Shown here piece after piece: positions 8,378 to 17,643 of a DNA stretch of 64,000 nt. Made by a program: the position numbers and the translations under genes. Source of the DNA: Clostridium sp. (lineage in GTDB: Bacteria > Bacillota > Clostridia > Clostridiales > Clostridiaceae); NCBI RefSeq assembly GCF_018372875.1, contig NZ_JAHAIF010000001.1, positions 1-64,000 on the forward strand, read 5' to 3'. Within the stretch, counting starts at the first letter, position 1; each line of letters begins with the position of its first letter. The notes beneath the pieces are model-generated. The model ran no database searches, was not told the DNA's origin, and saw only the letters and a list, made by a program, of their open reading frames with translations.

Positions 8378-8644
8378 TTGACACTTCCTTTCTAGTCTTA
8401 TAAAGGATGTATCATTATTATAGAAACGTATTCTAAATTTTTCACGCTTATTGAATCCGTTGATTTTTTCCATTAAAACTTTGTCATAAAGATTATCAAA
8501 ATATAAACTTCTTATTTTATATCTACCATTAGAAGTGCTAGAGGTATCGATTGATGCAATATGTTTTAATCTATTTCTTATTTGCAAGTAGTCTGAATAA
8601 TTAATAAAGTGTTTAATTTCATGTCTATATTTTGGAGTGTTCAT
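8378..8644 (-). pseudogene. VTC-domain (polyphosphate polymerase-like) remnant
   Basis: The first 89 residues (from ATG 8644, with AGGAGGTG upstream) match the N-terminus of bacterial VTC-domain, CYTH-fold proteins: YRHEIKHFIN, then KIRSLYFDN, then KFRIRFYN...IRLERK. After the glutamate/arginine/lysine strand the frame runs into unrelated residues and soon stops. The C-terminal two thirds of the domain are gone. Intact VTC genes usually sit with DUF4956 and CotH genes; here one deletion seems to have removed the end of VTC, any DUF4956 gene and the start of CotH. Confidence 0.85.
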
Positions 8645-8733
8645 TTAATTCACCTCCTTTTCTTATGAAGAAATTATATAGTTTAAAGCTTAAATAAAAC
8701 TTAAAATATTTCTGAAAACTTTGTAGAATAATG

Positions 8734-8762
8734 TTGACAGGCTATAAATGAGATGATAATAT
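8734..8762 (+). promoter_or_regulatory. licT/bgl operon promoter
   Basis: TTGACA (8734-8739), a 17-bp spacer and TAATAT (8757-8762) form a strong promoter. Transcription would start about 8769, just before the first antiterminator site. Confidence 0.75.
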
Positions 8763-8784
8763 AATAAATATAAAACGTATACAC

Positions 8785-8813
8785 GGATTGTTACTGGTAA
8801 TGCAGGCAAAACC
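8785..8813 (+). promoter_or_regulatory. ribonucleic antiterminator RAT 1 (BglG/LicT target)
   Basis: The 29-nt motif starting GGATTGTTACTGG and ending GCAGGCAAAACC is the classical BglG/SacY/LicT RNA target. Its 3' end overlaps the first strand of the terminator at 8805-8850, so binding of the antiterminator protein and folding of the terminator exclude each other. Confidence 0.93.
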
Positions 8814-8857
8814 TATTTCATAATATTTTTTGTTATGGGATGGTTTTGTCTTTTTAT
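8805..8857 (+). terminator. regulated terminator 1 upstream of licT
   Basis: The stem of 8805-8823 with 8833-8850 (GGCAAAACC... with ...GGTTTTGTC) is followed by T5. It overlaps RAT 1. In the uninduced state it should stop transcription before licT, making licT autoregulated. Confidence 0.88.
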
Positions 8858-8882
8858 GTTTTTGAAGAGTGGAGGTTAGCTA

Positions 8883-9716
8883 ATGAAGATTGAAAAAATA
8901 CTTAATAATAATGTTGTAGTCTCAATTAATGACAAAGGACAAGAAGTAATTGTCATGGGACGAGGCCTTGCTTTTCAAAAGAAGATTGGAGCAGAAATAA
9001 ATGAAGGTAATATCGAAAAGATATTTACAATAACTAATAAGGATATTACTGATAAGTTCCAGCAATTACTACAAGAGATTCCAAGTGAATACATGTTGTT
9101 ATCTGAAAAAATAATTACTTACGCTAAGACAGAACTAGGTAAGAAGTTAAATGAAAGCATATTTATTTCATTAACTGACCATATAAATAGTACAATTGAT
9201 AGATATAAAAATGGTATTCAATTAAAAAATGCTTTATTATGGGATATAAAAAGACTTTATAAGGATGAGTTTTGTATTGGTGTTGAAGCATTAAAAATGA
9301 TAAAGGAAGATTTAAATATAGAGCTTCCTGAAGATGAGGCTGCATTTATAGCCCTTCACATAGTTAATGCAGAATTGAATGAAGAAATGCCAAACCTTAT
9401 GAATATGACTAAGGTTATGCAAGAAATTTTAAACATAGTTAAATATCATTATAGAATAGATTTTGATGAAGAATCATTAAGTTATTACAGATTCATAACT
9501 CACTTAAAATTCTTTGCACAAAGATTATTTAATGGGAAGACCTATACTGATAAGGATGATGAAATCTATGATATGATCAAGATTAAATATCCTATTGCAT
9601 ATGAATGTGTAAAGAAAGTAGAAAAATTTATAAAAGAAAAGTATACATATGATTTAACTAAAGAAGAAAAATTATATCTAATGATTCACATACAACGTGT
9701 GACAGAAATTAAATAA
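8883..9716 (+). CDS. licT: BglG/LicT-family transcriptional antiterminator
   Basis: The 277-residue protein has an N-terminal RNA-binding CAT domain (about 1-56; KILNNNVVVS and GRGLAFQKK) and two PTS regulation domains (about 65-170 and 172-277). Histidines that PTS proteins phosphorylate are visible in LTDHINS and ALHIVNAE (PRD1) and in ITHLKFFAQR and MIHIQRV (PRD2). It binds RAT RNA and prevents termination when beta-glucosides are present; EIIBglP-dependent phosphorylation inactivates it. It is flanked by RAT 1 upstream and RATs 2 and 3 downstream. The ribosome binding site is GGAGG, 9 nt before the ATG. Confidence 0.96.
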   Translation: MKIEKILNNNVVVSINDKGQEVIVMGRGLAFQKKIGAEINEGNIEKIFTITNKDITDKFQQLLQEIPSEYMLLSEKIITYAKTELGKKLNESIFISLTDHINSTIDRYKNGIQLKNALLWDIKRLYKDEFCIGVEALKMIKEDLNIELPEDEAAFIALHIVNAELNEEMPNLMNMTKVMQEILNIVKYHYRIDFDEESLSYYRFITHLKFFAQRLFNGKTYTDKDDEIYDMIKIKYPIAYECVKKVEKFIKEKYTYDLTKEEKLYLMIHIQRVTEIK

Positions 9717-9722
9717 TTAACA

Positions 9723-9751
9723 GGATTGTTACTGGAACGGCAGGCAAAACC
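9723..9751 (+). promoter_or_regulatory. RAT 2 (LicT target) between licT and bglP
   Basis: This is a 29-nt copy of the same motif with substitutions only in the middle (GGAACGG in place of GGTAATG). It overlaps the left arm of the following terminator. Confidence 0.92.
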
Positions 9752-9815
9752 TAAATTATTCTTAGAGCATATATTTCACCCTTTTTGCTCTAGGATTAGT
9801 TTAGGTTTTTCTTTT
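9747..9815 (+). terminator. regulated terminator 2
   Basis: The stem AAAACCTAAA... with ...TTTAGGTTTT, reinforced by GAGCA/TGCTC inside, is followed by a T-rich run. It overlaps RAT 2 and should control entry into bglP. Confidence 0.82.
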
Positions 9816-9843
9816 AGCTAAGTACAGACAATATATATTTTTA

Positions 9844-9872
9844 GGATTGTTACTGGTAAAGCAGGCAAAACC
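9844..9872 (+). promoter_or_regulatory. RAT 3 without an associated terminator
   Basis: A third full-length RAT motif lies 40 bp before the bglP start. Unlike the first two, the bases after it show no complementary arm and no T tract up to the bglP ribosome binding site. Confidence 0.85.
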
Positions 9873-9912
9873 TTCATTATTAATAATTTAAATAAATGGA
9901 GGAAAGAAAATT

Positions 9913-11769
9913 ATGAATTACGCAGAATTAGCAAAACAAATTCTAGAGAAAGTTGGAGGAAAAGAAAATGTTGCATTCTTAACTCACTGTGCAACAAGAT
10001 TAAGATTTAACTTAAAAGATGACACTAAAGCAGATATGGATGCTTTAAAGAAAACAAAAGGCGTTATGGGAGTTGTAAATAAGGGTGGACAATTCCAAGT
10101 TATTATAGGAAGTGACGTAGCAAGTGTTTATAAGCCACTTACTGAGCTAGGAAACTTCGCAGATGGAAATGATAATAAAAATGATGAGGAAAAGAAAGGT
10201 AAATTAGTACAAGTGTTTGATACAATAGCAGGTATTTTTACACCAATTATACCAGCAATTACTGGTGCAGGTATGATTAAATGTGTATTAGCACTACTAG
10301 TATCATTTAATTTAATAGATACATCATCACAAACATATTATATTTTAAACTTTATGGGAGATGCAGCATTCTACTTCTTACCATTCTTGCTTGCAAATTC
10401 AGCAGCTAAGAAGTTTAAGTGCAATGCATATTTAGCAATGACAATAGCAGGGGTATTATTACACCCTAACTTTGCAGCATTAAAAACAGCTGGTGATCCA
10501 GTTTCATTCTTAGGATTACCAGTAACTTTAGCAGGATATTCTTCATCAGTTATTCCAATAATTCTTGGAGTATGGTTTATGTCGTTTGTAGAACCAATAG
10601 CTGATAAAGTATCACCAAAGGTAGTTAAATTCTTTACAAAGCCACTTATTACAATTTTAGTTACAGCACCAGTATTACTTATAGTTTTAGGACCTTTAGG
10701 AACTATTTTAGGTGATGGTATAGCAAGTGCAATAGCATTCTTAGATTCATATGCAAGTTGGTTAGTTCCATTTGTTGTTGGTACATTCTCACCATTATTA
10801 GTTATGACAGGAATGCATTATGGATTAATTCCAATAGGAATTAATAATGTTGCTACAGCAGGATTTGATACAGTAGTAGGACCTGGTATGTTAGCTTCTA
10901 ACATAGCTCAAGGTGGAGCAGCATTATGTGTTGCATTAAAATCAAAGAACAAAGACTTAAAGCAATTAGCAGGATCATCAGGACTTACAGCAGTTTGTGG
11001 TATTACAGAGCCAGCAATGTATGGTGTTAACTTAGCATTAAAGAAACCTTTATATGCAGCTATGATAGGTGGAGGAGTTTCAGGTTTATACCTTGGAATT
11101 ACAGGAGTAGGTAGATTCGTTACAGGTTCTCCAGGATTACTAGCATTACCAGGATATATTGGTGGAGAAGGATCAGCTAATATAGTAAATGCATGTATAG
11201 GTGCAGTAATTGCTTTTGTAGTTTCTTTCATAGCAGCATGGATTATAGGATTTGATGACCCAGTAGAAGAAGGAAAAGAAGAGATAGCAGCAACAGAAAC
11301 TGTAGATAGATTAGTAGAAAAAGTTGAAATAGCATGTCCGGTTAACGGAGAAGTTATTGATTTAGATAAAGTAGAAGATGAAACATTTGCATCAGGAATT
11401 ATGGGGAAGGGTGTTGCAATTATACCTGTTGATGGGAAAGTAGTTTCACCTATAAATGGAACAGTTCAAACAATATTTAAAACTAAGCATGCAATAGGAT
11501 TATTATCAGATGAAGGTGTAGAAGTATTAATTCATATAGGTATGGATACAGTTCAGTTAAATGGGGAGCATTTCACAGCTCACGTTAAAGATGGAGATAG
11601 AGTAAAGGTTGGAGATTTATTAGTAGATGTAGACTTAGAAGCTGTAAGAGCAAAAGGATATGAAACAGTAACTCCAGTTATAATAACAAATTCAGATAAA
11701 TATTTAGACATAGTAGGGAAATGTGATGAAAAGGCTAAGGTAGGAGAAACAGTAATCACAATTCTATAA
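9913..11769 (+). CDS. bglP: PTS beta-glucoside transporter EIIBCA
   Basis: The 618-residue fusion has the usual beta-glucoside order. EIIB is at about 1-85 (phosphocysteine C26 in LTHCATRLRF), EIIC at about 105-450 with many membrane spans (ITEPAMYGVNL near 370), and EIIA at about 475-618 (phosphohistidine in VLIHIGMDTVQLNG). It imports and phosphorylates beta-glucosides such as salicin, arbutin or cellobiose. With its own EIIA it needs only EI and HPr, and the same EIIA could serve the EIIA-less nanE-linked PTS. It also signals to LicT. The ribosome binding site is GGAGG, 9 nt before ATG. Confidence 0.96.
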   Translation: MNYAELAKQILEKVGGKENVAFLTHCATRLRFNLKDDTKADMDALKKTKGVMGVVNKGGQFQVIIGSDVASVYKPLTELGNFADGNDNKNDEEKKGKLVQVFDTIAGIFTPIIPAITGAGMIKCVLALLVSFNLIDTSSQTYYILNFMGDAAFYFLPFLLANSAAKKFKCNAYLAMTIAGVLLHPNFAALKTAGDPVSFLGLPVTLAGYSSSVIPIILGVWFMSFVEPIADKVSPKVVKFFTKPLITILVTAPVLLIVLGPLGTILGDGIASAIAFLDSYASWLVPFVVGTFSPLLVMTGMHYGLIPIGINNVATAGFDTVVGPGMLASNIAQGGAALCVALKSKNKDLKQLAGSSGLTAVCGITEPAMYGVNLALKKPLYAAMIGGGVSGLYLGITGVGRFVTGSPGLLALPGYIGGEGSANIVNACIGAVIAFVVSFIAAWIIGFDDPVEEGKEEIAATETVDRLVEKVEIACPVNGEVIDLDKVEDETFASGIMGKGVAIIPVDGKVVSPINGTVQTIFKTKHAIGLLSDEGVEVLIHIGMDTVQLNGEHFTAHVKDGDRVKVGDLLVDVDLEAVRAKGYETVTPVIITNSDKYLDIVGKCDEKAKVGETVITIL

Positions 11770-13218
<1,449 letters not shown>

Positions 13219-13240
13219 TTGTTTAAGGAATGAAGAATAG

Positions 13241-13271
13241 AAATAGGCTTACACTTGTAAGCCTATTTTTA
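13241..13271 (+). terminator. bgl operon terminator
   Basis: A perfect 13-bp stem (13241-13253 with 13256-13268) with a 2-nt apparent loop and a T-rich tail lies right after bglA. Confidence 0.85.
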
Positions 13272-13354
13272 ACATTTAGGAAAGTATAAATCAAAGGTAT
13301 TATTACATTTTTATATTAAAAAATATAAAATAAAGGATAGTAATTTTATAATTT

Positions 13355-13436
13355 CCTTACCTTAAGTAAGAAGGGAATAAATATCTATGGACTGTGCGAC
13401 GGAACAAGCAAAATAAATATCCACCCCATATTTTTT
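13355..13436 (+). repeat. four-copy intergenic structured repeat, copy A
   Basis: This is the most diverged copy. It keeps the 5' block CCTTACCTTAAGTA and the 3' block CGGAACAAGCAAAATAAATA plus TCCACC and a final T6. The middle (GACTTGGAGC in the others) is eroded. The 5' stem GGAATAAATAT is only partly complementary to the 3' arm. It lies between the bgl operon and the DUF368 gene. Confidence 0.8.
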
Positions 13437-13536
13437 CTTTATAATAGGTTGATATTGTTAAATGTAGGTTAATATATATAAGTTATGTTAAAAATAGTGA
13501 TATAATTGTTAAAAAAATAATATTTTGGAGGGAGTT

Positions 13537-14337
13537 ATGGGATTTTTAAAGGAGTTTATTTATGGAGTGATAATAAGTATATCTCAAATAGTACCTGGTA
13601 TTAGCGGTGGGTCTATTGCGATGATCTTAGGTATATACGATAAGTTAATACATGCAGTAAATAATATAGTTAAAGACTTTAAAAATCAATATAAGATTTT
13701 ATTTAGAGTAGGACTTGGGGCAATAGTAGGAATAATTTTATTTAGTAATATATTTAAAACTTTATTGGAGAGATATCCTATTCCATTGGGATATATGTTT
13801 ATAGGAATTATTTTAGGTGGAGCTCCATTAATGTTTAGAAAAGCTACTGCAAAGAAGTCATTTAGTCAAAGGTCTTTAGTGTATTTAGTTATTGGATTTG
13901 TAATTGTGCTACTTATGTCAGGAGATTATAATGGATATTCAGATGCTATAGTTAGTTTAACACCATTTATATTTATGTGGTTGTTTGTTGGAGGAGTAGT
14001 TATAGCTATAGCACTAATACTACCAGGAATAAGTGGGTCATTTATGTTATTAATTTTAGGGTTATATAATACGGTAATAACAGCAATAACTGATTTTAAT
14101 ATTCCAATACTTATACCTATTGCCTTAGGAGGAATAGTTGGAACAGTTTTAAGTGCAAGATTAATAGAGATGCTATTAAATAGATATCCTGAACAAACTT
14201 ATATGATAATTTTTGGATTTATTTTAGGTTCTGTCTTTGGAGTATTTCCAGGCTTTGATGGAATAAATAGTTTAATAGGAATTGCTCTTGGAATAATTGG
14301 TTTTATAGTAACAAGTTATATATCTAAAGAAGAATAG
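13537..14337 (+). CDS. DUF368 membrane protein, probable polyprenyl-phosphate transporter
   Basis: The polytopic membrane protein of 266 residues has the DUF368 signature repeated in its two halves: QIVPGISGGSIAMILGIYD near the N-terminus and LILPGISGSFMLLILGLYN past the middle. DUF368 proteins (PopT-type) have recently been shown to recycle undecaprenyl phosphate across the membrane for wall synthesis; that role is assigned here by family only. The open frame extends back to a TTG at 13525, but this lies inside the GGAGGGAG ribosome binding site, so ATG 13537 is the start. An extended -10 (TGATATAAT, ending 13506) precedes it. Confidence 0.92.
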   Translation: MGFLKEFIYGVIISISQIVPGISGGSIAMILGIYDKLIHAVNNIVKDFKNQYKILFRVGLGAIVGIILFSNIFKTLLERYPIPLGYMFIGIILGGAPLMFRKATAKKSFSQRSLVYLVIGFVIVLLMSGDYNGYSDAIVSLTPFIFMWLFVGGVVIAIALILPGISGSFMLLILGLYNTVITAITDFNIPILIPIALGGIVGTVLSARLIEMLLNRYPEQTYMIIFGFILGSVFGVFPGFDGINSLIGIALGIIGFIVTSYISKEE

Positions 14338-14372
14338 GAAGGATAATAGAAATAATAAAGATAATAATTATG

Positions 14373-14410
14373 AAGAAGAAACATTACTAAAGTTGGTGTT
14401 TCTTCTTTGA
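14373..14410 (+). terminator. terminator after the DUF368 gene
   Basis: An 11-bp stem (14373-14383 with 14397-14407) is followed by a short T-rich tail. Confidence 0.65.
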
Positions 14411-14790
14411 TTTTATGGAGAAGTATGAAAAGTTTAAATTTTAGTTGAGCTCTATGAAAATTTATAAGTTCTAAGAAATAAGAAGAGGGAATTTCATTAA
14501 TGCTTTATTAGATTATTTATATATTTATATGAACTTAAAAATATATAAATATACAAATATATAAATATATAGGAAAATTGTGTGATGAGTTGTATATAAG
14601 ATAGATGCTCCTATCAGTATTATTTTCCAAAGGAAAATATAGAAGAGATTTGATGAAAACTACATAGCTTTTCTGAACTTAAAACTAGAAAAAGAAATAT
14701 TAGTAATAAATAAGAATAAAAAAATATATATTTTATTAATAACATGATAACATGGAAAAATTAGAAAAGTGTTTTGTACCAATGGTAGTT
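14411..14790. other. AT-rich gene-free stretch
   Basis: No gene is recognisable on either strand. It contains runs of ATATAAATATA (14515-14575), reminiscent of the AT inverted repeat at 52489, and a small dyad TATTTTCC/GGAAAATA near 14627. Nothing here can be assigned a function. Confidence 0.5.
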
Positions 14791-14791
14791 G

Positions 14792-14800
14792 TGGTATAAT
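14792..14800 (+). promoter_or_regulatory. scfA promoter, extended -10
   Basis: TGGTATAAT is an extended -10 (TGnTATAAT) located 36 bp before the scfA ATG. No good -35 is present at the proper distance, which fits extended -10 dependence. Confidence 0.6.
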
Positions 14801-14835
14801 ATTCACGTTAATTAAGGAAAGCGGGGGATAAGCTA

Positions 14836-14973
14836 ATGAAACATATTAAGACTATTAACAAGACTAACATCAAAAACAGCTTATGCAAACCAGGTTGTAA
14901 GGAGTGCGCTAACTCATGTCAATCTGCTTGTAAGACTTCTTGCACAGTTGCAAACTTAGAGTGCGAAAACTAA
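14836..14973 (+). CDS. scfA: SCIFF peptide, ranthipeptide precursor
   Basis: This is a 45-residue cysteine-rich peptide. It begins MKHIKTINKTN and has a dense core with C17, C21, C24, C28, C32, C36 and C43; the tail CANSCQSACKTSCTV is the family signature. SCIFF (six cysteines in forty-five) peptides are near-universal in Clostridia and are modified by a radical SAM enzyme, which puts a thioether between a cysteine and a downstream threonine. By alignment with the characterised clostridial enzyme pair, the linked residues here would be C32 and T37. The ribosome binding site is GGGGGATA. The maturase gene follows. The peptide's biological role is unknown. Confidence 0.96.
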   Translation: MKHIKTINKTNIKNSLCKPGCKECANSCQSACKTSCTVANLECEN

Positions 14974-14978
14974 TCATC

Positions 14979-15016
14979 AGAAGCAGTAACTTTAGTACAG
15001 AAGTTACTGCTTCTTT
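14979..15016 (+). terminator. attenuating terminator between scfA and scfB
   Basis: A perfect 14-bp stem (14979-14992 with 15001-15014) with an 8-nt loop has only a weak T tract. It lies directly after scfA and probably lets most transcripts end there, giving much more peptide than enzyme. Confidence 0.75.
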
Positions 15017-15040
15017 ACTAAGAGTTTGGAGGAAAAATAA

Positions 15041-16405
15041 ATGTCATTAATTCATAAATTTGAACAAGGTGGAAACTACTTTATACTAGATGTTAATACA
15101 GGTGCTGTTCACGTGGTGGACGAGCTTGTTTATGACATATTAGATGATTCAAATCTAAAGTCAAAGGAAGAAGTATTAACTAATCTAAAAGGAAAGTACG
15201 AAGAAAGTGTTATTGGAGAAGCATACGATGAAATAGAGGAACTAGTTAAAGAAGGAATCCTTTATTCTGAAGATCAATATGAAGAAATAGCTCATGGATC
15301 AATGGATGATAGAGACTACATAAAGGCTGTTTGTTTAAACATAATTCATGGATGTAACTTAAGATGTAAGTATTGTTTTGCTGATGAGGGGGAATACCAT
15401 GGACACAAAGGTGTTATGGATATAGACACAGCAAAGAAGGCCATAGATTATGTTGTTAAAAGAAGTGGTCCAAGAAGAAATATTGAAATAGATCTATTTG
15501 GTGGGGAGCCAACTATGATTATGGATACTATAAAAGAAATCATTGCTTATGCTAGAGAGCATGAAAAGGAGTGGAAGAAGAACATTAGATTTACTATGAC
15601 TACTAATGCTACTCTTTTAAATGATGAAATGATGGAATTCATGGATAAGGAAATGGGTAATATAATCCTTTCTTTAGATGGAAGAAAAGAAGTAAATGAT
15701 AATGTAAGAATTAAGGTTGATGGAAGCGGTTCTTATGATGATATACTTCCTAACATAAAGAAGATGATTGATAAGAGAACAGAAGGAAAGATGTACTTTG
15801 TAAGAGGAACATTTACTAGAGCAAATACTGATTTTTATGAAGATGTTAAAGCTATGGTAAATGAAGGCTTTAGAGAAATATCAATAGAACCAGTTGTTCT
15901 TGAAAATGGACATCCATTAGCTTTAAGAGAAGAAGACCTTCCAACTATATTTGATAACTATGATAAGTTATATGAAGAAATGAGAAGAAGAAAGGTAGAG
16001 GGAGACGAGTTTAAATTCTACCACTTTAATATAGACCTACAAGGTGGACCATGTGTCTATAAGAGAATTTCAGGTTGTGGAGCAGGATTTGAATATGTTG
16101 CAATAACACCACAAGGTGAAGTTTACCCATGTCACCAATTTGTAGGTAAAGAAGAGTACAAGTTAGGAAGCATTTGGGATGATACTTATGATGCTGAATT
16201 AGGTAAGAAGTTTAAGAAGGCTCATATCTACAATAAACCAAAATGTAAGGATTGTTGGGCAAGATTCTACTGTAGTGGTGGATGCCAAGCTAACAATGTA
16301 AACTTTAATGGAGATATGAATATTCCATATGAAATAGGTTGTAAAATGCAAAAGAAGAGAATTGAATGTGCAATAGCTTTAAAAGCTGAAGAATTACAAT
16401 CTTAG
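15041..16405 (+). CDS. scfB: SCIFF radical SAM maturase
   Basis: The 454-residue enzyme has three parts. Residues 1 to about 85 form a PqqD-like peptide-recognition domain. A radical SAM core carries CxxxCxxC at C105, C109 and C112 (GCNLRCKYCF). The C-terminal SPASM domain has the cysteine pattern SGCGAGF...YPCHQF...CKDCWARFYCSGGC for two auxiliary 4Fe-4S clusters. It forms the Cys-Thr thioether in ScfA. The start has GGAGG 9 nt upstream. Synteny with scfA confirms the pairing. Confidence 0.96.
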   Translation: MSLIHKFEQGGNYFILDVNTGAVHVVDELVYDILDDSNLKSKEEVLTNLKGKYEESVIGEAYDEIEELVKEGILYSEDQYEEIAHGSMDDRDYIKAVCLNIIHGCNLRCKYCFADEGEYHGHKGVMDIDTAKKAIDYVVKRSGPRRNIEIDLFGGEPTMIMDTIKEIIAYAREHEKEWKKNIRFTMTTNATLLNDEMMEFMDKEMGNIILSLDGRKEVNDNVRIKVDGSGSYDDILPNIKKMIDKRTEGKMYFVRGTFTRANTDFYEDVKAMVNEGFREISIEPVVLENGHPLALREEDLPTIFDNYDKLYEEMRRRKVEGDEFKFYHFNIDLQGGPCVYKRISGCGAGFEYVAITPQGEVYPCHQFVGKEEYKLGSIWDDTYDAELGKKFKKAHIYNKPKCKDCWARFYCSGGCQANNVNFNGDMNIPYEIGCKMQKKRIECAIALKAEELQS

Positions 16406-16416
16406 GAGAAAAGTTT

Positions 16417-17643
16417 ATGAAGGAATTCATCTTAGATAATGGAATGAAATTAATTTATGAGAATAGACCTTCAATGTTAACCTCAGTTTCTATTGGTTTA
16501 GAAGCTGGGGCTTCTGTTGAGGAGGGGCTTTTAGGTTTAGCACATGCTACAGAACATATGATATTTAAGGGCACTAAAACTAGAAGCGAAAAAACAATAA
16601 ATGAAGAGTTAAGTAAAATATTTGGATTTTCTAATGCTATGACAAATTTTCCTTATGTAATTTATTATGGAACTTTATTAGGAGAAGATTTATATAAGGG
16701 GTTAGATATTTTTAGTGATATTTTACTAAACCCAAGTTTTCCAATAGAGGGATTTAAGGAAGAGATGGATTCAATCAAGGAAGAATTAAATGAATGGGAT
16801 GAGGAGCTACAACAATTTTGTGAGGATAAGCTTCTCATCCATTCTTTTAATAAAAATAGATTGAAGTACCCTATAATAGGAAGAATGGAAGATTTAAATA
16901 AAATTACTTTAGAGGATATTAAAGATTTCTACAAAAGATATTATTCTCCTAAAAATGCGATAATAAGTATAGTATCAGATCTAACTTTTGAAGAAGTAAA
17001 AGAAAAAGTTGAAAGATACTTTGGAGATTGGCAGGGGGAAGAAATAGAAGTACAAGCTTCTATTGAAATTCCTAGACTAGGAGAATATATAGACTTTAGA
17101 GAAGGGATAAACTCCTGTAGAGTAGAGATTATTTTTACTATAAGTAATTTAACTCATGAAGAAATTAAGTCTTTTAGAATATTTAATGAATTCTTTGGAG
17201 AAGGAATGAACTCTATACTTTTTGATACCTTAAGAACTAAAAATGGGCTAGTTTATGATGTTATAACAACAATATCAAATGAAAAGCATATAGGACTTTA
17301 TAAAATAGAGTTTAGTACATCTAAAGAAAAGTTAGATAAATCACTAACTTTAGTAAAAGAGGCTTTTAATAATGTAGAGAAATATGAGAAAGATTTCACT
17401 AAGGAGAAAATAGAGGAACTCTATAAGAGTATAAAGTTAAAGAAATTATTTAAAGAAGAACAAAGCATTAGATTAGCAAACAGCATGACTACTTATGCCA
17501 TAATGTTTAAAGATACTAATATTTTCACAGATATATTAGAAGGAATAGAAAAATTAACATCCAAAGAAATAATTCATGTAGCTAAAAAGGTTTTGAAAAA
17601 TCCTTCTATAGAAATTATTATGCCAAGGGGGATTTATGAATAA
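16417..17643 (+). CDS. M16-family zinc peptidase in the SCIFF operon
   Basis: The 408-residue peptidase belongs to the insulinase/pitrilysin (M16) family. The inverted zinc motif HATEH (H43, E46, H47) is intact, and acidic residues about 75 positions later (SIKEELNEWDEE) supply the third metal ligand. Length and layout suit a single M16A/M16C pair used as a homodimer. It follows scfB by 11 bp and overlaps the next gene by 8 bp, so it belongs to the SCIFF transcript. Leader removal from the modified SCIFF peptide is a reasonable guess but is not shown by sequence. Confidence 0.9.
   Translation: MKEFILDNGMKLIYENRPSMLTSVSIGLEAGASVEEGLLGLAHATEHMIFKGTKTRSEKTINEELSKIFGFSNAMTNFPYVIYYGTLLGEDLYKGLDIFSDILLNPSFPIEGFKEEMDSIKEELNEWDEELQQFCEDKLLIHSFNKNRLKYPIIGRMEDLNKITLEDIKDFYKRYYSPKNAIISIVSDLTFEEVKEKVERYFGDWQGEEIEVQASIEIPRLGEYIDFREGINSCRVEIIFTISNLTHEEIKSFRIFNEFFGEGMNSILFDTLRTKNGLVYDVITTISNEKHIGLYKIEFSTSKEKLDKSLTLVKEAFNNVEKYEKDFTKEKIEELYKSIKLKKLFKEEQSIRLANSMTTYAIMFKDTNIFTDILEGIEKLTSKEIIHVAKKVLKNPSIEIIMPRGIYE

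Noticed and set aside
8785..9872. Three near-identical 29-nt repeats as a CRISPR-like array
   Set aside because: Spacing is irregular (about 0.9 kb and 0.1 kb), and the motif is the known BglG/LicT RNA target.
14836..14973. scfA as a bacteriocin precursor
   Set aside because: The cysteine pattern and adjacent maturase identify SCIFF; there is no double-glycine leader, immunity or export gene.
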